From assembly GCA_964395095.1 (NCBI GenBank), contig CAYMZZ010000013.1, positions 62,001 through 126,000 of the forward strand: a stretch of 64,000 nucleotides of DNA, in the 5' to 3' direction. The translations under genes were made by a program, and so were the position numbers. Origin of the DNA: CAYMZZ01 sp964395095. Its GTDB lineage: Bacteria; Bacteroidota; Bacteroidia; Chitinophagales; Chitinophagaceae. Below, piece after piece: positions 25,686 to 36,200 of the stretch. The notes under the pieces were generated by a model. That model saw nothing but the letters and a program-made list of their open reading frames with translations, was not told where the DNA came from and made no database searches. Each line of letters opens with the position of its first letter. Position 1 is the first letter of the stretch.

Positions 25686-26927
25686 ATGTACGGTTGGAAC
25701 AAAATTCAGGAGCTGGAGCAGTTTTATCGGAAGCAATTGCTCGAGGATACAGTACCTTTTTGGTTTCCACGCTCCATTGATGAAGAATATGGGGGCTTCC
25801 TGCTGATGCGCGATGCGGATGGGTCCCTGATTGATGACGATAAGGCAGTTTGGATACAGGGGCGCGCCACCTGGTTGCTGAGTACGCTCTGCCTTACCTA
25901 TGGCGAGCGGGATGAATGGCGAAAAGGAGCCGACCTGGGTTGGCAATTTCTGAACCGGCATTGTTTCGACAGCGACGGGCAGATGTTTTTTCATGTTACG
26001 CGCGAAGGAAAGCCGATACGGAAGCGCCGCTATTTTTTTTCTGAAACCTTTTATGTAATTGCGGCCGCGGCCTATGCGAAGCTGACGGGCAACGAAGAGG
26101 CGGCCTCAGCGGCAAGGCGGATATTTCGACGTTGTATTGAATACGCCACTACTCCGGGCCTGTTGATTCCCAAGTACACCGATACCCGGCCAGCCAAAGG
26201 AATAGGGGTTCCCATGATCATGCTGAATACGGCGCAGCAATTGCGCGAAACCATTGGCGATCCGATTTGTGATGAATGGATCAGCCGCTGGATTCAGGAG
26301 ATAGAATATTACTTTGTAAAAGATGATATGCGCTGCGTGATGGAACAGGTAGCGCCCGATGGAAGCATCATCGATCACATGGATGGGCGCACACTCAACC
26401 CCGGCCATGCCATTGAAGGATCCTGGTTTATTTTACACGAAGCCCAAAAACGCAACAATGATCCCCACCTGATCAACCTGGGCTGCCGCATGCTCGATTA
26501 TATGTGGGAGCGAGGCTGGGATCAGGATTTTGGCGGACTGTTTTACTTTCGGGATGTGTACAATAAGCCTGTGCAGGAATACTGGCAGGACATGAAATTC
26601 TGGTGGCCGCATAACGAAGCTATTATCGCCACCCTGCTGGCCTATACCATTACGGGCAATGAAAAATATGCCCGCTGGCATCAGCAGGTACACGATTATG
26701 CCTATCAGCATTTCCATGACCCGGTAAATGGGGAATGGTATGGTTATTTGCATCGCGATGGAAGCCTGGCGCAAACGGCAAAGGGTAATCTGTTTAAAGG
26801 CCCCTTTCACCTGCCCAGGCAGGAATGGTATTGTCAACAACTACTACAGGATCTAATAAAACATGAAGCGGCACAACCTCATCATAGCGCTGATGACAAT
26901 TGGCCCCTGGGTCAGCGCACAGTTTAG
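25686..26927 (+). CDS. nanE: N-acylglucosamine 2-epimerase (AGE family)
   Basis: Interconverts N-acetylmannosamine and N-acetylglucosamine in the cytoplasm, the step after NanA in Bacteroidota, which use this unphosphorylated route. The 413 residues form an alpha6/alpha6 barrel with no signal peptide. Conserved histidine stretches are visible: LNPGHAIEGSWFILHEA and WWPHNEAI, and the C-terminal GPFHLPRQEWYC motif. It is a different family from enterobacterial NanE, although the symbol is used in Bacteroides. Its last 22 codons overlap the start of the next gene by 65 bases in another frame. Confidence 0.93.
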   Translation: MYGWNKIQELEQFYRKQLLEDTVPFWFPRSIDEEYGGFLLMRDADGSLIDDDKAVWIQGRATWLLSTLCLTYGERDEWRKGADLGWQFLNRHCFDSDGQMFFHVTREGKPIRKRRYFFSETFYVIAAAAYAKLTGNEEAASAARRIFRRCIEYATTPGLLIPKYTDTRPAKGIGVPMIMLNTAQQLRETIGDPICDEWISRWIQEIEYYFVKDDMRCVMEQVAPDGSIIDHMDGRTLNPGHAIEGSWFILHEAQKRNNDPHLINLGCRMLDYMWERGWDQDFGGLFYFRDVYNKPVQEYWQDMKFWWPHNEAIIATLLAYTITGNEKYARWHQQVHDYAYQHFHDPVNGEWYGYLHRDGSLAQTAKGNLFKGPFHLPRQEWYCQQLLQDLIKHEAAQPHHSADDNWPLGQRTV

Positions 26928-28368
26928 CCTTGATCCTTTTTTCAGCGATCATATGGTTTGGCAAAGAGACCAACCCGTTAGTGTCTGGGGTAAAGGAAAG
27001 CCGGGCACAAAGCTTAGCCTGCATTTTGATGGTCAGCAGCGGTCCACACAAATAGGATCGGATAGCAACTGGCGGGTACAACTCGCCCCATTACCGCTAA
27101 ACCGGAAGGCAGCATCGCTCCGGGTATCAGGCTCGGGGAAGACGATTGTTGTAAACGACATATTAATCGGCGATGTGTTCCTTTGCTTTGGCCAAAGCAA
27201 TATGGAATGGCCCATGCGAAACGCCCTGGGTTTTGAGGAAGCCATGCGGCAACCCGATTTTCCAGAGATTCGCTGGTGGAACCCCGGCTTTGCCGGCAAA
27301 AATATTTACGGTACCGGTTTTACCGATTCGGTGGTCCGCCGACTGCAACCCCATCTGTTTTACCAGGGAAAATGGGAGCAATGTGATGCACAAAGCCTGC
27401 CCGGCATGAGTGCGCTGGCTTTTTATTTTGCACAGGAAATTTATCGTTCCCAAAAAATTCCTGTTGGGTTGATTCAACTGGCCATCGGTGGCGCCCCTAT
27501 CGAAACCTTTGTGCCACGCGAAGTGTTGGCGGCGCATGCTTCATTTGCCCAAAAGCTGGAGGGCAACTGGTTGTATAATGCGCATTTACCGGAATGGATA
27601 AGGGAGAGAGGGATACAAAACCTGGGCAAATTAGATAATGTTCCCGGCGACAATTCGGGGCCAAACCACGCATATAAGCCCGGTTTCGCGTATGAATCGG
27701 GTATAAAACCTTTGTTGGGGTTCCCGATAAAGGCGCTGCTCTTTTACCAGGGCGAAAGCAATGCGCAGGAATGGGCCAGGCTGGAAGAATACAATGAACT
27801 GAGCCGCCTCATGGTGGAGGCTTACCGCCAAGGCTGGAAGAATGACCGGCTGCCCTTTTATTATATGCAGCTTTCTTCCATTGATACCCTGCAATACAAA
27901 GGGCAGCTCTGGGGGCATTTTCGCGATCAACAGCGATTGCTGATGGAGCAATTGCCCTATAGCGGCATGGCGGTTTGCAGCGATTGGGGCGAGCGGCACG
28001 ATGTGCATCCCCGCAACAAAAAGGAACCCGGACGGCGACTGGCGCAATGGGCCCTGCACGATTTGTATGAAAAGGAAATTTGTCCATCAGGCCCGCTGCT
28101 GCTTTCGGCTACCTATGCCAACGGCTTGCTAAGGATCCGCTTTCGGCATGCCTGCGGGGGATTGCAAACGAAGGATGATAAAGGGCTGCGTGGATTTTCA
28201 ACAGATGGTATTAATAAGCTGGATGCACGGATCGCCGGAAACGAAGTGGAGATCAGCCTTGCCCATAAACCCGCCTGGATATATTATGGATTCGCGCCCT
28301 ATAGCGATGGTAACCTGCTCAACGGGCAGGGCTTACCTGCCAGTACATTTAAAATACGCGTAGAATGA
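26863..28368 (+). CDS. Sialate O-acetylesterase
   Basis: Removes O-acetyl groups from sialic acids so that sialidase and lyase can act. The 501 residues start with a signal peptide (MKRHNLIIALMTIGPWVSAQ), then a beta-sandwich ending near VVNDILIGDVFLC. The SASA-type SGNH core has the nucleophile in FGQSNMEWPM, a GESN block (FYQGESNAQEW) and the catalytic histidine in ERHDVHPRNK. The start lies 65 bases inside the epimerase gene, which is unusual, but the signal peptide would be lost with any later start. It overlaps the following gene by ATGA. Confidence 0.9.
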   Translation: MKRHNLIIALMTIGPWVSAQFSLDPFFSDHMVWQRDQPVSVWGKGKPGTKLSLHFDGQQRSTQIGSDSNWRVQLAPLPLNRKAASLRVSGSGKTIVVNDILIGDVFLCFGQSNMEWPMRNALGFEEAMRQPDFPEIRWWNPGFAGKNIYGTGFTDSVVRRLQPHLFYQGKWEQCDAQSLPGMSALAFYFAQEIYRSQKIPVGLIQLAIGGAPIETFVPREVLAAHASFAQKLEGNWLYNAHLPEWIRERGIQNLGKLDNVPGDNSGPNHAYKPGFAYESGIKPLLGFPIKALLFYQGESNAQEWARLEEYNELSRLMVEAYRQGWKNDRLPFYYMQLSSIDTLQYKGQLWGHFRDQQRLLMEQLPYSGMAVCSDWGERHDVHPRNKKEPGRRLAQWALHDLYEKEICPSGPLLLSATYANGLLRIRFRHACGGLQTKDDKGLRGFSTDGINKLDARIAGNEVEISLAHKPAWIYYGFAPYSDGNLLNGQGLPASTFKIRVE

Positions 28369-30932
28369 AAATGGTTAGTTGGATAGTAGCTTCCTTGTTG
28401 CCGGTTGTTTTTTTGCAGGCGCAGGAAGGATGGCCAAAGCTGCATGATAGTTTGTTTAGCACCTATTATCATCAACGAAAAACCCTGGTGGAATCCCTTC
28501 CTTATCGGCCCGGCGAAAATATTTTCCTTGGTAATAGTATTACCGACGGAGGGGAATGGCCCAACTTTTTTCCGGATTATCCGGTACTGAATGCTGGTAT
28601 CAGCGGCGATATTTCCGCCGGGGTCTTACACCGTCTTCCAGCTCTCGCTGTCCGCCAACCTGCCCGCATTTTTTTGCTGATTGGCGTCAACGACCTGGCA
28701 AGAGGCATAAAGCCTGATAGTGTTTTTCGGAATATCCTGTTGCTGAACAGCTACCTGAAGGTTTATAGTCCGTCTACCCGCCTTTTTGTACAGTCGGTGC
28801 TGCCGGTGAATGAGGCATTTGGGAAATTCAGTGGGCATACTTCCCGCCGGGCTGAAATTATCCGGCTCAATCAATTGGTGAAGTTGGCGGCAACAGAGCA
28901 GGGCTTTGGTTTTATAGACCTTTACGCTGCCTTTACCGATTCGGATGGCCGGCTCTCATCCCGTTTCACCAATGATGGATTGCATCTATCCGGTGAAGGC
29001 TACCGGCACTGGTTGCAGCAACTATATCCCTATGTAAGCGCTTTGCCGCAAAAGCCGTCTTTGATACCTGCGCCACAGCAACTGGAATGGAAAACCGGGT
29101 ATTTTGGATTTAGCCAGGGAATGAATATTGTTGTTAACGACAGTCTGTTCAGCAAGGAAGCGAAGCTGTTAAGGGATAGCCTCGCTAAAATGGGCTGGGT
29201 CAGCCATATTGTAACGAAAGCAGAAAAGGGAGAAAAAGCCATTGTGCTGGAAAAGGGTACAGTGGCCGGCGCGCCGGATCAGGATGAAGCCTATGCTTTG
29301 CAGGCAGATACCAGGGAAATCAGGATCAGGGCTCCTGAAAAGGCCGGTATGTTTTATGCCTTGCAAACGCTTTGCCAGCTCATGCGCAATGGCTTTGGCG
29401 TGGATGCCTGCCGTATTACCGACTGGCCGGCATTTCCCTGGCGGGGTTATATGGTGGATGTGGGCAGAAACTATCAGTCGATGGAACTGTTACGCGAACA
29501 GATCGATCGCATGGCGGCCTACAAACTGAATGTGTTTCATTTTCATGCCACAGAAGATATTGCCTGGCGCCTGCAGATTCGAAAATATCCTCAACTTACA
29601 CGGCCGGAACACATGCTGCGCGATAAAGGGCTTTATTATACGCAGGATGAGATCAGGGAGCTCGCCAACTATTGCCGCAAACGACATATAGAATTTTTGC
29701 CGGAGATTGATATGCCCGGCCATAGCGCCGCCTTCACTCGTGCAATGGGCGTGGATATGCAAAGCGATAGCGGTTTGCATTATGTGAAAGAGATTCTCAA
29801 AGAATGGTGCGAGACCTTCGATTTTCCCTATATCCATATTGGCGCCGATGAAGTGAAAATTACAAGAACCGATTTTATACCTGAAGTGAGCAGGCTGTTG
29901 AAGAAGCATGGGAAGCAGATTATTGGCTGGGAACCGGGTGGTAATTTTTCAACAGAGGTGATTCGCCAGCTATGGATGGACGATCTCGCGCGCATTTCAT
30001 CTGATGATGCAATACGGTATATCGATTCCCGGCATCTGTATCTCAATCACATGGATCCGCTGGAAACCGTGGTCACGCTGTTTAACCGGCAAATGGCTTC
30101 GCGCGATATGGCAGATAAGCAGGCCTGGGGAGCTACCTTATGTATATGGCCCGATCGTGCGTTGGCGCAGGAGCGGGATATGTTGCGTATGAATGCTGTG
30201 TACCCGGGCATGCTCAGTTTTGCAGAACGCATTTGGCGGGGCGGGGGGCAAAGCGGATGGATCGCGCATATCGATCATGGGGATAGCGCGGCATTCCGGG
30301 AATTTGAAGACAGACTGATGGCGCATCGGCATCGCTATTTTAAAGGAGTGGAGTTCCCTTACGTAGCGCAGAGTGATATTACCTGGCAACTGATCGGACC
30401 TTTTGCAAATAATGGAGATTTGAAAAAAGCATTCTGGCCCGAAAATGACAGCCAGCGTTTGCGTAACGAAAATGCAGGCGAAAAAATAAGTGGCGGCACC
30501 ATTATTCTCCGCCACTGGTGGGCCAACCTCATCAAAGGCGCCCTGGATAAACCCGCCGAAAACAGCACCTGGTATGCTTACCGACGGATATGGAGTGACC
30601 GGGATACCCTTCGCCCGGCCTGGGTGGGCTTCAACGATCTTTCCCGCTCGCCCGCTACCGATAGTCCACCACCCGGGGCCTGGGATGCCAAAGAAAGCGC
30701 TGTATGGGTAAATGGCATGTTGTTGCCGCCACCAACATGGAAGCGCGCCGGCCAAAAGGGAAATCCGGAGATACCGCTGATGGATGAAGGCTATAGCTAT
30801 CGTCCACCAACTTTGGTTAAGCTGCGTCGGGGCTGGAATGATATCCTTATTAAAGCACCGGTTGGCAGTTTCAAAGGAAAGGATTGGCAGAACCCGGTAA
30901 AATGGATGTTCAGTTTTGTCTTGTTGCCCTGA
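28365..30932 (+). CDS. Fusion of SGNH/GDSL esterase and GH20 beta-N-acetylhexosaminidase
   Basis: An 855-residue secreted two-enzyme protein. After a signal peptide (IVASLLPVVFLQAQ) comes an SGNH hydrolase (about 25-215): block I is LGNSITDGG with Ser58, block III IGVNDLARG, block V TNDGLHLSGEGY. A GH20 unit follows: an N-terminal small domain (about 225-350), then the barrel from WRGYMVDVGRNYQSMELL with the catalytic pair in HIGADEV (Asp495-Glu496). The last 170 residues form a beta-rich domain of unknown type. The pairing suggests deacylation coupled to removal of GlcNAc or GalNAc from desialylated glycans. The esterase substrate is not known. Confidence 0.88.
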   Translation: MKMVSWIVASLLPVVFLQAQEGWPKLHDSLFSTYYHQRKTLVESLPYRPGENIFLGNSITDGGEWPNFFPDYPVLNAGISGDISAGVLHRLPALAVRQPARIFLLIGVNDLARGIKPDSVFRNILLLNSYLKVYSPSTRLFVQSVLPVNEAFGKFSGHTSRRAEIIRLNQLVKLAATEQGFGFIDLYAAFTDSDGRLSSRFTNDGLHLSGEGYRHWLQQLYPYVSALPQKPSLIPAPQQLEWKTGYFGFSQGMNIVVNDSLFSKEAKLLRDSLAKMGWVSHIVTKAEKGEKAIVLEKGTVAGAPDQDEAYALQADTREIRIRAPEKAGMFYALQTLCQLMRNGFGVDACRITDWPAFPWRGYMVDVGRNYQSMELLREQIDRMAAYKLNVFHFHATEDIAWRLQIRKYPQLTRPEHMLRDKGLYYTQDEIRELANYCRKRHIEFLPEIDMPGHSAAFTRAMGVDMQSDSGLHYVKEILKEWCETFDFPYIHIGADEVKITRTDFIPEVSRLLKKHGKQIIGWEPGGNFSTEVIRQLWMDDLARISSDDAIRYIDSRHLYLNHMDPLETVVTLFNRQMASRDMADKQAWGATLCIWPDRALAQERDMLRMNAVYPGMLSFAERIWRGGGQSGWIAHIDHGDSAAFREFEDRLMAHRHRYFKGVEFPYVAQSDITWQLIGPFANNGDLKKAFWPENDSQRLRNENAGEKISGGTIILRHWWANLIKGALDKPAENSTWYAYRRIWSDRDTLRPAWVGFNDLSRSPATDSPPPGAWDAKESAVWVNGMLLPPPTWKRAGQKGNPEIPLMDEGYSYRPPTLVKLRRGWNDILIKAPVGSFKGKDWQNPVKWMFSFVLLP

Positions 30933-30956
30933 ATTCCATCATCCCTTTTCATAAGT

Positions 30957-30995
30957 TGATAAATCAGCCAATGCCATGCATTGGCTGATTTATCA
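30957..30995 (+). terminator. 18-bp hairpin ending the sialic acid operon
   Basis: TGATAAATCAGCCAATGC pairs perfectly with GCATTGGCTGATTTATCA around a CAT loop, 25 bases after the stop at 30932. It lacks a strong T run, but its length and position between the nan operon and the sigma factor gene point to a transcript end. Confidence 0.7.
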
Positions 30996-31055
30996 TTTGG
31001 TTGAAAACGAAACTGATCTGGCCCAGGTGCAGCTATATCTTTCATTTTTTGGTCA

Positions 31056-31730
31056 ATGGTTGGGAGTATTTTGGTATTTGAACTACCTTTAGCCCTTACT
31101 GAATCTGATTATAGCGACTTGCCACCTGAACTGCTACATAACGAACCCCAGCTCGTAAAAGAGATGCAATCCGGTAGTGAACAGGCTTTTACCAGCCTGT
31201 ACCGGTACTACAGCCCGCGACTTTACAGCAATATTTTACGTATGGTGCACGACCCTGCGCTTACCGAAGAACTGGTGCAGGAATTGTTTACGCGCATCTG
31301 GCAAAAAAGAAACAGCAGGGGTGTTGGCGAAGATTTCCGGGGTTATATGTACCGCATAGCGCAGAACCTGGTCTTCGATTTTTTTCGCAAAATGAAAAAG
31401 GACCGGCTGCTGCAGGAAAAATTTCGCGCCATGGCCAGCGAAGCCGACGCTTCCGCCACAGCGGAGGAAATGTTGGATCAACGACAGTCGATGGGTATTA
31501 TTAATAATGCCATTGAGCACCTGCCTCCCCAGCAGAAGAAAGTGTATAAGCTGGTAAAGCAGGAAGGTTATACCTATAAGAAGGCAGCGGAAAACCTGGG
31601 CATTTCCCCATTTACGGTGAAGGAATACCTTTCGTTGGCCAACCAGTCTATTCGCAATTACCTGATCCACCATTCCGATACACCGCGGGAATTATTACTG
31701 ATGGCCCTGATCGTTCTCAGCCTTAGTTGA
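31056..31730 (+). CDS. ECF-type RNA polymerase sigma factor
   Basis: A 224-residue sigma-70 group 4 factor. Region 2 is AFTSLYRYYSPRLYSNILRM then YMYRIAQNLVFDFFRK (about residues 44-115); region 4 HTH is QGYTYKKAAENLGISPFTVKEYLSLA (about 175-205). The C-terminus ends in a hydrophobic tail (LLLMALIVLSLS), often seen in Bacteroidota FecI-like factors. It precedes a FecR anti-sigma gene and an STN-containing SusC, so it most likely drives the N-glycan type locus when the receptor is occupied. The annotated start gives about 20 extra N-terminal residues; a later start is possible. Confidence 0.9.
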   Translation: MVGSILVFELPLALTESDYSDLPPELLHNEPQLVKEMQSGSEQAFTSLYRYYSPRLYSNILRMVHDPALTEELVQELFTRIWQKRNSRGVGEDFRGYMYRIAQNLVFDFFRKMKKDRLLQEKFRAMASEADASATAEEMLDQRQSMGIINNAIEHLPPQQKKVYKLVKQEGYTYKKAAENLGISPFTVKEYLSLANQSIRNYLIHHSDTPRELLLMALIVLSLS

Positions 31731-31796
31731 TTTTTTTTTCAATCTATCCCCCCATTTCCCTTTCCGCTGCGTTGCTCCTATACTAAAACGAGCAAC

Positions 31797-32996
31797 TTGC
31801 CAGAACTGTCAAACGAGAAAATTGCCCTTTTTGATCGGCTGCTTGCAGGAAAACTGCAGGAAGGCGATACCGAAGCACTCATTGCCTGGCTGGGTACAGA
31901 TCAGCCCGATAAGGCAAGCATCGAACTCATAATCATTCAATTGCAGAATGAGGAATGGGCAGCAGAGGAACTCTCTCCCGAATTGCTGCAACGCCTCGAG
32001 CAACGCATTCCCCTCATCTTTGCCGCGCCTGCCCCCAAAGGAATTATCCGAAGTATTGTTGGAAATAAATGGGTACGCTATGCGGCGGCATTGATTGTGC
32101 TGGTAGGCCTCGCCATCGGCGCACAACAACTCTTCATCAAAGAAAAAACTCCCGACACAAAACCGCTTACCGAGGCCGACTTGCTCCAGCAAATTGAACC
32201 CGGCCGCGATGGCGCCATCCTCACGCTTGTAGATGGCAGCCAGTTGCTGATCGATAGCATGGGCAATGGGCTATTGACCACGCAGAATGGCAAGCAATTG
32301 CTGTTGCGCAATGGACAATTGGTATATGATGGCAATATAGAGACGATTGGAGATGTTGGTTACAACACCATGTCGACACCAAAAGGTCGCCAGTTCAAGC
32401 TGGTGTTGCCCGATGGTACCAAAGTATGGCTCAATGCGGCCTCGTCCATCCGCTATCCCATCGCCTTTACCGGCGACACGCGTGAAGTGGAAATAACCGG
32501 TGAAGCCTATTTTGAAGTGGCACATCAGAAAATGAAACCATTCCGCGTGCAAATGCACGATGGTTCGCAGGTGGAAGTGTTGGGCACGCATTTCAATATT
32601 AATGCTTACGATAATGAAGCCTCCATCAACACTACCCTGCTCGAAGGCTCGGTACGTGTGATTGGCCGCAACGGCAATATGCTGCTTAAGCCAGGACAAC
32701 AGGCGCAAAGCAGGCCTTCGGGTAATATCACCCTGCAAAATCAGGTGAACATTGAACAGGTGATGGCCTGGAAGAATGGACTATTCGATTTCCAGGATGC
32801 CAGGCTGGAGGAAGTGATGCGCCAACTGGAACGCTGGTATGATATAGAAGTAACCTATGAATCCGGAATTCCCGACCTGGAGTTTTATGGAAAAATGGGC
32901 AAGGACCTGAGTTTGGAAACAGTATTGAATGGCTTGAAAAAATCGAATGTGAATTTTAGGATGGAGGAGGGGAGGAAGTTGGTAGTGCTGCAGTAG
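31797..32996 (+). CDS. FecR-type anti-sigma factor
   Basis: Inner-membrane regulator that relays receptor occupancy to the sigma factor. It has 399 residues: a cytoplasmic N-terminal domain (1-90), one transmembrane helix (WVRYAAALIVLVGLAIGAQQ, about 91-112), a periplasmic FecR domain (MSTPKGRQFKLVLPDGTKVW to ITGEAYFEVAHQ) and a C-terminal secretin/TonB-like domain (VMRQLERWYDIEVTYES). No ATG exists upstream in frame; the best start is a TTG at 31797. Its stop is followed at once by a GTAGTAA tract. Confidence 0.92.
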   Translation: MPELSNEKIALFDRLLAGKLQEGDTEALIAWLGTDQPDKASIELIIIQLQNEEWAAEELSPELLQRLEQRIPLIFAAPAPKGIIRSIVGNKWVRYAAALIVLVGLAIGAQQLFIKEKTPDTKPLTEADLLQQIEPGRDGAILTLVDGSQLLIDSMGNGLLTTQNGKQLLLRNGQLVYDGNIETIGDVGYNTMSTPKGRQFKLVLPDGTKVWLNAASSIRYPIAFTGDTREVEITGEAYFEVAHQKMKPFRVQMHDGSQVEVLGTHFNINAYDNEASINTTLLEGSVRVIGRNGNMLLKPGQQAQSRPSGNITLQNQVNIEQVMAWKNGLFDFQDARLEEVMRQLERWYDIEVTYESGIPDLEFYGKMGKDLSLETVLNGLKKSNVNFRMEEGRKLVVLQ

Positions 32997-33134
32997 GTAG
33001 TAAGTAGTAAGTAGTAAGTAGTAAGTAGTAAGTGTTAAGTTATTATTCCTTGATTAGATAATGTATCGAAAAGGTTTTCGACACAAATCAGTAAAAACTT
33101 TAAACCTAAAACTTAAAACTTAGAACTATAAAAT
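32994..33134. repeat. Spacer bracketed by inward-facing tracts
   Basis: A sense tract of GTAGTAA units (32994-33045) begins at the stop of the anti-sigma gene; the opposite form (ACTTTAAACCTAAAACTTAAA, 33093-33132) closes the spacer. Between them is a short palindrome TCGAAAA-GG-TTTTCGA at 33066-33081, a possible operator or hairpin. No gene is seen in 32997-33232. Confidence 0.65.
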
Positions 33135-33161
33135 GCCGCCACGGACGGCCATCCGGGCGGC
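33135..33161 (+). terminator. GC-rich hairpin upstream of the STN-SusC gene
   Basis: GCCGCC-(A)-CGGA, loop CGGCCA, TCCG-GGCGGC: 10 bp with a single bulge. No T run follows. It could end the sigma/anti-sigma transcript or fold in the leader of the SusC mRNA. I could not identify the ECF-dependent promoter expected here. Confidence 0.45.
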
Positions 33162-33232
33162 AAAGGTTTGAGAAGATCAAAATTTACGTCGCGAAACATC
33201 AATTTATTTATTCAACAAACCCATGCAAAAGT

Positions 33233-36200
33233 ATGCAAAAAACTGCTTTTTGTGACCGGGCCATGGCGGGGCCGGATCGATCGGCTGCAGTTGCCTTTCC
33301 CCGCAGTTCGACAGACAACCCGCTCCGGTCGTCACGGTTATTCACCAAAACGCTTATAGTCATGAAGCTGTTTGTCGTTTTTATGTTAGCGGGACTACTG
33401 CAGGCGCAGGCAGAGTCGAACGCGCAAACGGTTACCTTCTCTGGAAAGAACGTAACCATCATCCGGGTGTTTAAAGCCATTGAGGCGCAAACGGGCTATA
33501 CGGTGTTTGCCAACAAGGACTTGCTCAAGAGCATAAAGCCGGTATCTATTGCCGCTACAAATATGCCATTGAATGATTTCATGCAATCGGTATTGCAGCA
33601 CCAACCCGTAGGATTTGAGATTCATAACCGCACGATCTTTATCGTGTCGCAGTCGGCTGTACCACCCAACCCGGTGATCAGCAGGGTGGAGGAAGAAGAA
33701 AAGGATAAGCCTCCTTTTGTTGAAATATCCGGTACGGTGAAAAGCGTGGAGGGCGAGCCCCTGGCCGGTGCTACCGTTACGGTGAAAGGTACCCGAACCT
33801 CCACTGTAACCAATGCCGAAGGCCGCTATACCATTGAGGTATTGCCCAATCAGACACTGGTGTTTTCGTATGTGGGCTATAAGGGCGTTGAAATCCCGGT
33901 TGGCACCCGCACGGCCATTGATGTAGTGCTTGAAAAAGACCTCGGCGAAATTGAGCAGGTAGTGGTAACCGCCCTCGGCATTCCCAAGCGGGTGCGCACC
34001 CTTACCTACAATGTGCAGGAAATTAAGGGCGATGATATCAGTGCCGTCAACAATGGCAACTTTGTAAACAGCCTCGTGGGTAAAGTAGCGGGTGCAACCA
34101 TCAACAGCTCTTCGGCAGGTAATGGCGCTTCCGCCAGGGTGGTGCTGCGCGGGTTAAAGTCGATTGACGGCAACAACAATGCCCTCTATGTGATCGATGG
34201 TATCCCCATGCCGAATTTCATTCGCGGACAGGCCGAAGATATTTTCTCCGGCGCAGGCCAAACAGGTGATTTCGTAGCCAATCTCAACCCCGATGATATT
34301 GAAAGCCTTTCCGTATTGAGTGGTCCTTCCGCGGCAGCGCTCTATGGCAGCCAGGCCGCGAATGGGGTGATCGTGATCACTACCAAGAAAGGCCAGAAAG
34401 ACAAAACCACGGTGGGCCTTACGCATAGCACCAGCTTCACCAGCCCCCTGATGCTTCCCAGCTTTCAGAATACCTATGGGCCTTCTGAAATAGGCAGCTA
34501 CTATAGCTGGGGCGAAAAGCTGACTACGCCATCTTCCTACAAACCTTCCGATTTTTTCCAGACCGGAATCAATTCCACCACCTCGGCGAATTTCTCTACC
34601 GGATCGGAAAAGAATCAAACATATATTTCCATCGGAAATACACAGTCGAAAGGCATTGTTCCTAACAACAATTTTGGCCGCTCCAACTTCACCGTACGCA
34701 ATACCAGCAGTTTCCTCGATGGTAAGATGAACCTCGACGTGAGCTTTATGGGCGGACTGGTAAACGAAAAGAATATGATCGCACAGGGGCAGTATTTCAA
34801 TCCCCTTGTGGCGGTATATCTCTATCCGCCCGGCGACGATTTCAATAAGGTGAAAGCTTACGAGCGCTACAATGCCTCCCGGAACCTGATGACGCAGTCG
34901 TGGTTCTATGGCGATAATGGCCTGATGATGCAGAACCCTTACTGGGTTACGCAACGCAATATTTTCGATAACCGCAAGGAAAGGTATATGACCACGCTTT
35001 CGCTGCGCTATCAGTTGAAAGACTGGATTACCCTTTCGGGCCGGGTGAAGATGGATAAGAGTAATGAAAAGGCAGAACGTCGCTATGCTGCTTCAACCAA
35101 CACCCTCTTTGCTTCGGAGAATGGTTACTATTCATTAAATACACTGGATACCCGTCAGATCTATGCGGAAGCAGTAGCTAATGTAACCAGGGATCTGAGC
35201 CCTGATTTCAGCCTCAATGCCAACCTGGGTACGGCCATCGAAGATATCCGTGCCAACCAGGACCTGTTTGGTGGTCGCCTGCAGGGCGTGGCTAATCTGT
35301 ATACTTATGCCAATATCAATCGCGCCACAGCGGACCTGGCTCAGTCGGGTACCCGACGCCAAAAGCAATCCGTGTTTCTGAGTTCACAACTCGGTTATCG
35401 CAACTGGCTGTTTCTCGATGTAACGGCGCGTAACGATTGGGCTTCTACACTTGCCCTGGCGGAAAGCAATAATTTCTTCTATCCTTCCGTGGGCGTATCG
35501 GCGGTACTGACGGATGTTTTGAAGATTCGTTCTCCCCAACTTTCCTTCCTGAAAGTAAGGGCTTCTTATGCGGAAGTGGGAAATGAGCCCCGCGAGTTTC
35601 TGACTATTCCCACTTATCCCCTGGCAGGTGGTTTCCCGGTTACGCAAACACGTATGCCGAATCCCAACCTGAAGCCCGAGCTCACCAAATCATGGGAAGC
35701 GGGTATCAATGCCGCCTTTTTCAACAATACCCTGCGCATCGATGCCACGGTGTACAGCTCACGCACCTACAACCAGTTCTTTGAGCCCACGCTTTCGGCC
35801 GCTTCTGGTTTCACCAGCGTGATCGTAAATGCCGGTCGTGTAGACAACCGCGGGCTGGAAATTTCGGCTCGCTATACCAAGCGATTTGGGGAGTTGTCGT
35901 GGACATCATCGCTCGCCTATTCGCTCAATCAGAACAAGATTGTGGAATTATTACCCGGATGGGAAAATCCCGTTACCGGCGAAATCGTAACGCTGCGCGA
36001 ACTGGATATGACCGGTACCGGCAGCTACAAGATGGTATTGAAAGAAGGAGGCCGTATGGGCGATATCTATGTGAACACGCTACGTGTGGATGAGCATGGC
36101 GCCATTTATGTGGACCCGGGATCGCAGCAGGTAGTAGCCGAACCCAATAAGTTTGTGTATGCCGGCAACAGCAACCCCCGTTACAACCTCGGTTGGGGCA

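Noticed and set aside
33001..33045. CRISPR-like appearance of the short tandem GTAGTAA units
   Set aside because: Units are 7 bp, contiguous and imperfect, with no unique spacers and no cas genes in the window.
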